The notes below the pieces were generated by a model. It saw nothing but the letters and a program-made list of their open reading frames with translations, was not told where the DNA came from and ran no database searches. 64,000 bases of DNA from positions 19,716,627 through 19,780,626 of the forward strand of contig OU862922.1 of the NCBI GenBank assembly GCA_917880885.1, given 5' to 3'. Origin of the DNA: Limnephilus marmoratus (lineage: Eukaryota; Arthropoda; Insecta; Trichoptera; Limnephilidae). The translations under genes were made by a program, and so were the position numbers. This document shows, in pieces, positions 55,101-64,000 of the stretch (within the stretch, counting starts at the first letter, position 1; each line of letters starts with the position of its first letter).

Positions 55101-58100
55101 ACTAACACATCACATATGTTAAAAAATTTTTTTTTTTTGTTTCTTTGTACTGCAGTTATGTAATGAAAAATAAGTTTGGAACAAAATATATAATATGAAC
55201 CCTTTGTTTTATTTTTTTTCCAAACCACGAAATCTATTTTTTTTGAAACTTCCGGCCATTTTAGCGGGCTAATAGTGAAAAATAATTTCATTTTTTTTAT
55301 GTTTTCGAATAGCTACAGATCATATGAAACTTTTGAGACCCCGGGCGTTTAAATATAAGGCCATTTGTTTTCTCTCTATGGAGAGCGACACACGCTAGTC
55401 TACATTTATATCACTAATGGACGAAAATGATGGTCTTAATCCTTGATAGGCACAATTAAATTGGAGACCCAATAAATGTCTCTGTAGTTAGTACACATAT
55501 ATTCTTCCTACATTTAGTTCCATGTGCATCTATCTACATTTCCCATCTACATGTTCCTTTCTTAATCTTAACCATTAAGCTTACATCAGCCATGCATTAT
55601 CCACATTTTTAGCAAGGTCGTATAAAGTTTTGGCACACATACCACTCAGTATGTAAGTGTTAGGGCTTAAGTTAAGCAATGACGTGTTGTTTGTTCCAGG
55701 GTTTCACCGGCAAGCAAGCCACATTCCACATGAAGCAGGCCATCGAGTACGGCACCACAGTGGTGGGTGGTGTGTCCCCCGGCAAGGGCGGCAAGACCCA
55801 CCTGGAACGGCCAGTCTTCAACTCGGTGGTGGAGGCCAAGAGCGCCACAGGTGCTGATGCCTCCGTGATCTACGTGCCACCGCCCGGTGCTGCCGCCGCC
55901 ATCATCGAGGCCATCGACGCTCAGATCCCGCTCATCGTCTGCATCACGGAGGGCATCCCACAACACGTTAGTATTTTGAATTTAAAAAAAATATAATTAT
56001 GTGACCTCACAAGAGCGCCCCTGTCTATGCAATGTAAAGACAGGTGATCTATATCACCACCTGGTTTGGCAGCGTTGTTTGGCGGGTTGGAAGGAGCTGT
56101 AGAAAGGAATTATTCAATTCAGGTCTTGAAGGGACCTCGATTATATGCCGGTAGCTCATTCCACATAGGGGCCGTTCAAGTATTACGTAACGCACTTGGG
56201 GGGGGAGGGGGGGGTCCGGTGAAACGTTACGGCGCGTTATGGAGGGGGGGGGGGGGTTCGAAGGACGCGTTACGTAACATGTTTTTCTTTATTTAAATAA
56301 AAAACTAAGGAATTGAAATCTTCCAAGTTGGCAAGCCTTTGAGTTTATGTTATACGGGGAATTCCTCGACTGTATTGTGCGTCATTTTTATTCTATTTTC
56401 GTTGTCAGTATTAGTTAGTGTTTTAAACACGAAATACGCATAAACACAATTTGCTGTAGTCAGTGTTGTTAATGTGAGTTTTTAGGAATTATAATGTCCT
56501 CCAAACCGGGAGATTTACATCATCAGCCTGTTATTGGCCTATAAAGGCTCTCATGCTGACTTGCCAGCGCAGCGCAACCAAAAAATACCAACCAAATTTG
56601 GAAGACATCAAAAGAAAAATTAAAAAAATGAAAAATTTATGCAACATATGAATGATGTTATACGAGAGTTTTTAGTAAGAACAACGCTTTTTAGTTATTA
56701 CACACAGGTTAGTTTACTGCTAAAATATAATAATAATATTACATAAAGCTAGGTTTCGTAGTACATGCATAGTTACACTCATAACATGAAAAAAGTTTTC
56801 TTCACTTTGAATCGTTCTGTGGATTTTTTAATCTCCCTTTCGAGAACTTGAAAAACCACGCTGGGACAAAAAAATAGTTTTGTCTGCTGAAGGTAAACAT
56901 GTGATTTTTCGTGCCTCTTTGTAGAATACGAATAGTTGCAGTAGAAACATGTAAGTGGTTTTGTAGCACTGTGAGTCAGCAAATGATTTCTAAGAAGTTC
57001 CTTTGTACAACATGATTAATTGCAGTCGGGACACGAGAAAGGTTTTGGTCCAGTGTGGGTAAACATGTGAATTTTTAGATACCGTTTTGTAGCGCCTGAA
57101 TAGTCGCACTCGGGACAAGTAAAAGGTTTTTCATCACTGAATTAGCAAGTGCCGTTTTAGTTTTTTTTTTCGAGAAGAAGAATAGTTGCAGTCAGGGCAT
57201 GAAATGGGTTTTTCACCACTGTGAGTAAACATGTGATTATTTTATTTCTCTGAATAGTTACAGTCAGAACATGAAAAATGCTTTTCTCCACAATGAGTAG
57301 AGTCAGCAAAAGAATTCTTGGATATCCCTTTTAACCCCCTGAGGGCCAGGCTTTTTACCAGAACAACACCGAAATTTCACGATCTTCAATTGAATGTTTT
57401 GTGGATTAAATTTAACCTATCGTATATTTTATTGACTGAAACACATTCCTAGAACAATAAACTATTTACCAAAATAATATTACTTGCGTAATTATGTAAA
57501 TTGATAGGTTTTATGATGTTTTATTCGAGGTCACGCATCGGCATTTTGACGCGGCCGCCAAAATGACAGTTCGAGATGCCCACAGATAAAAATTATTTTA
57601 AAATTTTCTAATGTTGCAAGGTGAATGAAATTTTTACCCATCTCATAGAGAATGTTGGCGCTAGCATTTCTGACCGTGTTCTTATTCAAATTTTGTACAT
57701 AGAAGGGTAAAAATCGAAGATGAAAATATTTTTTTTTCGCGCTTGCGCAAGACCTGCGCACATCCCGCCCGACGAAAAATTTCATATAAATTATTCGGAG
57801 TGACCGGCTGCATTGCGGCTTTTTCTATGGTAAAGGGCGATAATAGAGCTAGCGATTCTGACCGTGTTTTTCATACACTTTCTTTATACATAAGGGTCAA
57901 AATTGCGTAAAAATTTTGATTTTTCATTTTTGTGTGCCGGCACACAAGCGGCACAGGCCAGGTTAAGAACACAAATAGTTGCAGTCAGGACATGTAAAAG
58001 GTTTTCTCTTCTGTAAATCGCACGGTGGATTTATAAATTGTCCTTTTGAGAACTTGTATAACTGCATTCTGGACAGGAAAATAGCTTTTGTCCACTGTGC

Positions 58101-61100
58101 GTTAACATGTGATTTTTGGTGACTCTTTGTAGAACATGAATAGTGCAGTAGAAACATGTAAAAGGTTTTATATCACTTTGAGTTAGCAAATGATTTTGTA
58201 AGAAGTTCCTTTGCACTACATGAATAATTGCAGTCGGGACATGAAAAAGGTTTTTGTCCAGTGTGGTTCAACACGTGAACTTTTGGATACCGTTGTGTAG
58301 CACATGAATAGTCGCAATCGGGACAAGAAAAAGGTTTTTCGTCACTGTGAGTTAGCAAGTGCCGTTTTCGTTATTTTTTTTCAAGAAGTAGAATAGTTGC
58401 AGTCAGGACATGAAATGGATTTTTCTCCACTGTGGGTAAACATGGGTAATTTTTAGATTTCTCTTCGTAGTAAATGAATAGTTGCAGTCGGAACATGAAA
58501 ACGGTTTTTCTACACTGTGAGTCAGCAAGTGACTTCTTAGATATCTCTTTAGAGGACACGAATAGTTGCAGTCAGGACATGAAAATGGTTTTTATCTTCT
58601 GTGAATCATACTGTTGATTTTTAAATCTTCCCTTTGAGAACTTGTATAACTGCATTCGGGACGTGAAAAAGGTTTAACTCCACTATGAGTCAGCTTGTGA
58701 ATCATAGTGGAGTAAAGTGTTGCTCCACAGGGAAAACTTAGGGAAATTACTTTCCTCAGGGCCTGCTCACTAAAGCTAATGTAAAAGAAAGTATGTGTTG
58801 TAAAACCATGTAGGTTTATTCTAGGTAAGACAGTGTTAAATTGTGGAGATCTTGAAGGAATACAAGGCCGATAAAAATATTCTCAATTTTTTTCATAAAT
58901 AACAATATGAATAAATAAAATGTATATAGTGTATCGCGAGTTAGAAATCTCTTGTTTTATTTATTACCGCAAACGCGATAAAATCAAGAAAAAGGGTATT
59001 TAAGCGACATTTCAGTACGTTGCGCAATTTAATTGTGATTTTCAGGTAAAAATTGTTACTCGGGTGTTACGTAACGCTTAGGGGGGGGGGGGGGGTTTGA
59101 ACAGGAAAACGTTACGGCGCGTTACATGGGGGGGAGGGGGGGTCAAAAATCTTCAAAAATTGCGTTACGTAATACTTGAACGCTCCCATATCGCACATCC
59201 CATAGAAAAGGATCGTAAGTCAAAAAGAAATTCATTAATTTTCGTCGTTAACAGAACAAAAGCGCGTGGAGAATTGTTTCTCTCAAGCCAACTTCTAATC
59301 CAACACTTTATTTGGTCCCTTTCATCTTTATAGACAAATTCGCATAAATTGGACAGCAGTAAATTGTTGTTAGACAGGAAGCCATCTTACGCCTAATAAA
59401 ATTAAGAAATAAATTACATGTGTAGTGGTCGCCGTAAGAACATGCGTAAGTTAAACATCTGAACAACTTCCGTGAGCATTAATTACCATAAGTTGGAAGC
59501 ATATGTAAAAGTTCCTGTGAGTAACTTAACTTAAGTAAGTCTTAAATTTTACTTATGAGTGTAAAGGCAGCCTATGGATTTTTAGTTCACTGGTTTCAAT
59601 CTGCACCAATTGCATTTTAAGTCAAACTAAAAACTAAGGAATGGTGAGCTCAGGCTTTAAGAATTTTCCATGTCTTTCTATTATTGTTCAGAATCCTGCA
59701 AAATCTGTCAAATTTAAAATCGTCTTGTGATTTCATCTTTTTAAACTAGAAATGGAAAATTATTTACATAAAATCTCCCCCGACTAAGGCCCTCGTCTAG
59801 CAATCTGAGGGTCACGGGTTCAAATCCCGGTGTGCGCAAATAAATTTTATTTGATTAATTTGTGTTGTTTCACAATTAATTAAAAATAATATATAGTATA
59901 TTTACAGTTCGTTCCAGAGTGGAACATATTCTCAGTTTCGCCCTGGTGTAAGACCATCATTCAGAATTGAAACGTTGCTCGAAATGGCTTTAGCCGTGTT
60001 TGGTGGCCATTTCTGATCAGCCAGGTACTTTCACACCTTCCTCTTTCCCACCTCCTTCCCCTCACCACTACCTTCAGTCTCACAACATACCCCGATTGGG
60101 GATGCCATAGTCTCACTGGCTCCAGACGGGAGACATTGGGATATCCTTGTGATAAAGCAGCCAATGACTGGAATGAGATCTGACATCATGAAAGTTTTAC
60201 ACCAGGTCTTCACAATTTTTTTCAGTTTGCAATCATGAAACTTTTACTTATTCACCCATGTATGTAGTATATGTACATAATTTAATTACAGATGTACGTA
60301 CCAGAAAAAATGTAAACATATTTTAATTAAATACAAGATATATGTACATAGTTTAAAATCACTTAATTGAAATGCGTTCTCCAGTCAACCAGCTTAATTA
60401 ATTCTCAACCATCACCAGGACAGTATAAACATATACTTTATGTGCCCATTATAATGTCCTGATGAAGGTTGTAATATATAATAATATCGACATAATACCG
60501 ATATAATCGACTGAACGGTTCCATGCCAACTCAGAATGAAACCAACTCAGAACCACCTTAGAAAGGTCAAGGAAAGCTATGAAAAAATAATTTTAAAATA
60601 GCCAGTAACCCTAGCCTAACTTAACCTATTTAACCGTTTTTTAATATTTTTTTATCATCACTCATAATGACCTTTCTGAGTTGGCCGGTCACCCGACTGA
60701 ACTATATGGCATATTAATAATCCAAGACGTTGTATTGTTTGTGCCACTTTTTATTTGCTACTTTAGAACAATTTTTTTACCAACTATAAAAGAAGAAGAG
60801 GATGACTTCTTGACAATAAAAATTGGTCGTGATTGAATACGAAAATCACCAAAATTCAAGATTTAAAAATGACTGCCACCTTAACTAGTAGCTAAAAATC
60901 CAATGAAAAAATAGCGCGCATAGCCATATGTACGAGCAATTGGCAAACAAAACAATAATGGTACCTACTCAATAATCCCAATAAAAAGAAAAATTTTTTC
61001 AAAATTGATAATTTTTGTTTTTCCAGGACATGGTTCGGGTCAAGCACAAGCTGCTCAGGCAGAGCGCCTCCCGCCTCATCGGCCCCAACTGCCCCGGCAT

Positions 61101-63375
61101 CATCGCCCCCGAGCAGTGCAAGATCGGTATCATGCCTGGACACATCCACAAGAGGGGCTGTGTGGGGGTCGTGTCCCGCTCGGGTACCCTGACCTACGAG
61201 GCCGTGCAACAGACCACTGAGGTAATAACTTCTCATTGCTCTGAGGTCTTTTCAAATTTTCCTCTTTTAACCCTTGGAAAGCTATTCTCCCACCACTTAG
61301 TACTCCTTAGTGCACCAAGGATAAAATGCCAATGGTCCACCGTATGCCGAGTAAGAAGATTCAAGAAGAGACAAGACGAGCCAAGAAGGGGCAAGATGAG
61401 CCAATATGAACTTGAAGAAACAAGAGATACAAGAGCCATGAAGAGACGAGAAGAACCAGGAAGAACCAAAAAGTGTAAGGCATAATAAGAAGGAATATAT
61501 AAAGAAGGAAACAATAACGCTCAATTAATTCCTTTATTCCTACCCATCCTAAATTCCAATATTGGCTTATTAGGTTGCCATGTATACTGGTCGATTAAAC
61601 TCCAACCTCCTTTCCATCCTCAGAGTGTTACAAGTCCTAACAAAACAGTGCCCTTCGGTGTACCGGTCTCACAAGCACAGAGTGCTCCTGGCTGGGGGGT
61701 ACAATCGTATCGTATATTATGACTTGAACTCGAACTCTTTAAAAATGTTTTTATATAAAGAAGAGTATCTGTAGCGGGCGGGAGGCCTAGCTTTTTTTTT
61801 TAATAAAAATCCACGGTTTTATTCTGAGATTGATGGAATTGCACATTTGACATTCAAAACAAGAGGAAGGTTTAGATGAAATTTCTTAAAACCACCCTAT
61901 TCCCCTTTCCCACCCCTTAAAGAAAATTTTTGATACTTGAAATTTTGTACACTTGATGTTCAAAAAAACAAAAATTTTAACAAAACAAAAAAATGACTTC
62001 AAAAAATGCACTAAAAAGTAAAAAAATAATTTCGTATTCTTCTACAACTTCATAATCAACTTAGTATTTCTACTCATCAATATGTAGGTACGATTGTTAT
62101 TTTTGGAGTCTGTGTGGAGTATTTGTGTGAGGGGGAGCTGTCAAGTGAACACGCCGGGCCGGGTACCTTTGCTGACACCGACTCCAAAAATAACAATCGT
62201 ACCTACATATTGATGAGTAGAAATACTAAGTTGATTATGAAGTTGTAGAAGAATACGAAATAATTTTTTTACTTTTTAGTGCATTTTTTTAAGTCGTTTT
62301 TTTGTTTTGTTAAAATTTTTGTTTATTTTTTTATTTTTAGTGAATCTGATGTACACTAACTAATTTGTCTGAATATCAGTAGACCTACTAAACGTGCTAC
62401 TCCTATGAGACAGACATTACTTGACCATAACAACGTTACGGTAGGTGACTCAAAGATACGGATAGCCTATATTTACCGGATCTGTCCTGATGATGGACAC
62501 TGCAAAGCTGTAGGAAAATACTTTTGGCCGTGAAAATCTAAAAACGTATCAGCCTATGAAAGATTCGGCCGAGTATCGTTAATTTGCTCCTAAGAATTGA
62601 AGAGATCCGTTACCTTGTCATGGATCCCATAATCAGAACCTAACCAAACTCTCATCAAACTACCCTTGAAGTACATCCTTTCCAATAAAAAAAGAATCTT
62701 CGAAATCGGTTGGCGTGGTATTGAGTTATTCGTCCATTTGTCGCGCACATACTTAATGCAAATTTAAGACTTATATGGTTTTCTCCTGGATGCCATTGCC
62801 GGAACTGGACCAAATTAAAATGGGACCACACGGGAAGCATCAGCTTTCAAATAAAAAAGAATCATCAATATTCAGTTCACCCAGTCAAAAGTTCTGAGGT
62901 AACAAACATAAATAAAAAAAATACAGTCGAATTGATAACCTCCTCCTTTTTGAAGTCGTTTAATAAGAGGAAAAATACAGTTTAAATCTGATTTTGAAAA
63001 ATGAGTTTTCTATAAATGTTATTTTTTATTCAGTCTGATCCTGATCGGGGAACTGTTAGGGTTTAGTTAATAAATTATTTTACAATAACTGTATCATTAT
63101 TAACATCATAAAATGATTCATTGCCAAATTTATCTATTTTCTCGTTTTTGTCTTTCTAACATTTTTATCTCAAACCAATTTTTTTTTTGTATCAGGTCGG
63201 TCTTGGCCAGACCCTGTGCATAGGTATCGGTGGTGATCCCTTCAACGGAACTGACTTCATCGACTGCCTGGAAGTGTTCCTGCAGGACCCGGAGACCAAG
63301 GGAATCATCTTCATCGGCGAGATCGGAGGAGTGGCTGAGGAGCAGGCCGCCGAGTACCTCATCGCCAACAACTCG
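52035..63375 (+). CDS. SUCLG1: succinyl-CoA ligase alpha subunit, mitochondrial (5' and 3' incomplete)
   Basis: Four exons (52035-52129, 55700-55966, 61027-61221, 63196-63375) join in frame. The protein is the alpha subunit of the Krebs-cycle ligase that makes succinate and GTP or ATP from succinyl-CoA in the mitochondrial matrix. Visible: KVICQ then [19 protein letters not shown] (CoA-binding Rossmann loop), [43 protein letters not shown], and [20 protein letters not shown]. The phosphohistidine loop and the final helices lie beyond 64000. An exon for the transit peptide must lie upstream of 52035 and was not found. The exons are GC-rich against very AT-rich introns. Confidence 0.93.
52328..52845. 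mobile_element. inverted-repeat element in SUCLG1 intron
   Basis: Left arm (ctatcgagtccacgctcaaaac...) and right arm (...gttttgagcgtggactcaatag) are inverted over about 170-200 bp. They include caaattgtactaggtagat and ccggaattgaaaa. A third partial arm continues at about 52880-53100. Confidence 0.75.
53337..53715. mobile_element. piggyBac-like MITE (family P1), copy 2
   Basis: TTAA at both ends, with inverted ends ttaactcgttgaatgccgc and gcggcaaatgagaggttaa. The interior, including gcgattctgaccgtgttctt, matches 8223-8605. Confidence 0.7.
53916..54293. mobile_element. MITE with cagggtgtccggg termini
   Basis: Inverted ends cagggtgtccggg and ctccggacacctg, next to TATA on both sides. Subterminal acttcgggaggtgattctac and its inverse gtagaatcacctcccgaagt are well matched. 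No coding capacity. Confidence 0.7.
54337..55397. mobile_element. foldback-type element with 8-bp duplication, enclosing a second foldback
   Basis: Ends tagcgtgtgtc / gacacacgcta are flanked by gtctacat at 54329-54336 and 55398-55405, exact. The arms include tagcccgctaaaatg and its inverse. Inside, about 54571-54980 is another inverted-repeat element (ggttcgctggcaacggttaa and inverse) with a minisatellite-like unit at 54740-54870. Confidence 0.8.
55700..55966 (+). CDS. SUCLG1: SUCLG1 exon (CoA-binding domain)
   Basis: After ttgtttgttccag: [60 protein letters not shown] and [18 protein letters not shown] at cac|gttagt. Phase 0 in and out. Strong GC3 bias. Confidence 0.95.
56770..57290 (-). 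pseudogene. C2H2 zinc-finger array, part 2 (minus orientation)
   Basis: Minus-strand fragments such as [20 protein letters not shown] and TKRHEKSHV, and complements of cagtcgggacacgagaaagg, repeat at about 84 bp. They share the finger and linker style of 38040-38868. Stops and frameshifts break every long frame. Confidence 0.75.
57331..57966. mobile_element. piggyBac-like MITE (family P1), copy 3, inside the zinc-finger array
   Basis: TTAA at both ends, with inverted ends ttaaccccctgagggccagg and cacaggccaggttaa. The interior from 57640 (tagcatttctgaccgtgttc) matches the other P1 copies; 57360-57530 is extra. It interrupts the finger array, so it inserted later. Confidence 0.75.
57990..58700 (-). 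pseudogene. C2H2 zinc-finger array, part 1 (minus orientation)
   Basis: About eight units. The best preserved, in 58358-58173, reads [20 protein letters not shown] then [20 protein letters not shown], with C-x2-C-x12-H-x3-H spacing. Others have frameshifts. The 5' end at 58680-58790 joins a segment (ttcctcagggcctgctcact) resembling the end of repeat family A. Confidence 0.8.
59785..60170 (+). repeat. tRNA-derived SINE (family S2), forward copy
   Basis: Starts with tRNA-like ggccctcgtctagcaatctg and gggttcaaatcccggtgtgc, a perfect polymerase III B box, followed by the body shared with 2835-3220 (caccagggcg complement, ccccgattggggatgccata). The head differs from the 2.8-kb copy. Confidence 0.75.
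61027..61221 (+). CDS. SUCLG1: SUCLG1 exon (domain hinge)
   Basis: After tttgtttttccag: [40 protein letters not shown] and [19 protein letters not shown] at gag|gtaata. Phase 0 throughout. Confidence 0.95.
61222..63195 (+). other. SUCLG1 intron between hinge and ligase exons
   Basis: 61355-61475 is a purine-rich low-complexity run (agacaagacgagccaagaag type). 61960-62340 is an inverted-repeat element. About 62465-62550 is a partial copy of the 31-kb foldback family. No exon was seen. Confidence 0.6.
61960..62340. mobile_element. foldback element with about 160-bp arms in SUCLG1 intron
   Basis: Left arm from aaaaatgcactaaaaagtaa through tatgtaggtacgattgttat to ggagt at 62127. The right arm is the near-perfect inverse from actccaaaaataacaatcgt. 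The loop is about 55 bp. Class unknown. Confidence 0.8.
63196..63375 (+). CDS. SUCLG1: SUCLG1 exon (ligase domain)
   Basis: After ttttgtatcag: [40 protein letters not shown] and [20 protein letters not shown] at tcg|gtcagt. The next exon, with the catalytic histidine, is outside the window. Confidence 0.95.
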
Positions 63376-64000
63376 GTCAGTACTTTAGCCACGTCGTCTT
63401 GTCACAGTTTAGGCTTATATTGGTTGAGGCAAAACAACCTAATATTATATTGTAGATGTTCTAACAGTGATTTGTGGTTGTTTTTTTTCTATAATATGCT
63501 TTAAACGAAGGCCGCATATAGCATCTACTACCGGTGCATAGTGTTTAATATTGTGTGAAGATGGAAACATTTCACAGCAATATTTTAAATTGTAAACAAA
63601 CTTGACTTCCGGGAAGCACAGCCATCTCTAAAGATCAACTGGATCACTTGTATCGAGAGCCGTTAATAGAAAAATGTCACTGCACATCACTGTTGTCCAA
63701 CTCATGAGGCAAAATGTGTAAGCAAATACAACCTATATTATTTTTGATGTTGATTCTACTATTTAGGATCAGTAGTAACACAAATTTAGTCACCATAATT
63801 TTGCAATCATCACCATGTGTTGCAATGATGGACTAAACACTGTTCTATATTGTTGAGACGAAACGAAGGTATGATTGGTGTTCTTAAAAACGTTCTTAAC
63901 ACCTCATTGGTGTTCTTAAAGCCAGATTATTATAGTTTTTACCAGAATGGCGGCTCGTACATTTTTGTGCTGGGGTTTGAGAATTAAATATCCCTGATTA
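63376..64000 (+). other. start of the next SUCLG1 intron
   Basis: AT-rich, no exon seen. It contains a short inverted hint near 63830-63915 (ggtgttcttaa repeated directly). Confidence 0.5.

Larger units (their letters stand above)
56168..59187. mobile_element. 3-kb inverted-repeat DNA element carrying a C2H2 zinc-finger array
   Basis: Left end ggggccgttcaagtattacg and right end (complement) ggagcgttcaagtattacg continue as gtaacgca on both sides and are flanked by ATA at 56165-56167 and 59188-59190. Each end is itself a hairpin of about 115 bp with G-runs (56168-56283 and about 59065-59187). Between them lie decayed fingers at about 56770-57290 and 57990-58700 on the minus strand, split by the P1 MITE at 57331-57966. 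The termini resemble the PIF/Harbinger-like MITEs here. Confidence 0.75.
55967..61026 (+). other. SUCLG1 intron between the CoA-domain and hinge exons
   Basis: Holds the zinc-finger-carrying element (56168-59187) and SINE S2 (59785-60170). The segment 60420-60700 has inverted ccaactcag / ctgagttgg motifs. The rest is AT-rich without exons. Confidence 0.65.

Noticed and set aside
59790..59845. tRNA gene on the plus strand
   Set aside because: Perfect T-arm motif but a truncated 5' half, followed by the SINE S2 body.

Overview
The window is AT-rich eukaryotic nuclear DNA with intron-split genes, GT-AG introns from a few hundred bases to several kb, and very dense transposable-element debris. 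An insect is the best fit. The strongest reason is a complete gene on the minus strand with a LOTUS domain followed by an SGNH-hydrolase-like (OSK) domain. That architecture is known only from Oskar, the insect germ-plasm organiser. The species cannot be named from sequence alone.

Layout. (1) About 1-5.04 kb, plus strand: the last three coding exons of ERO1 (ER oxidoreductin); the rest lies off the left edge. (2) 5.04-18.45 kb: intergenic mosaic of Helitron-like elements, inverted-repeat MITEs, a broken LINE reverse transcriptase and tRNA-derived SINEs. (3) 18.45-20.72 kb, plus: a three-exon gene for a Sel1-repeat mitochondrial protein resembling DELE1. (4) 20.7-24.9 kb: repeats, including an 18-bp minisatellite and a direct duplication just beyond the oskar stop codon. 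(5) 24.96-36.16 kb, minus: oskar, six coding exons, about 394 aa, with introns holding a Helitron, a hAT element with a perfect 8-bp target duplication, a foldback element, LINE tails and a piggyBac relic. (6) 36.2-52.0 kb: no confident gene. It is built of nested foldback elements with long inverted repeats, a hAT nested between two of them, a transposon containing C2H2 zinc-finger sequence, a tandem array ending in a Helitron-like 3' end, and one CpG-rich patch with an orphan ORF. (7) 52.03-63.4 kb, plus: four exons of the mitochondrial succinyl-CoA ligase alpha subunit, continuing off the right edge. Its 7-kb third intron position (55.97-61.03 kb) holds a 3-kb inverted-repeat element carrying a decayed C2H2 zinc-finger array.

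ERO1, DELE1-like and succinyl-CoA ligase are housekeeping or stress genes. No shared pathway or operon-like logic links them to oskar. Exon joins were checked by phase: in all four genes each visible donor/acceptor pair keeps the frame. The most notable items are the intact oskar locus, the zinc-finger-carrying element (one bounded copy, one truncated copy, one relic), and the three-level nested foldback/hAT/foldback structure with internal minisatellites.
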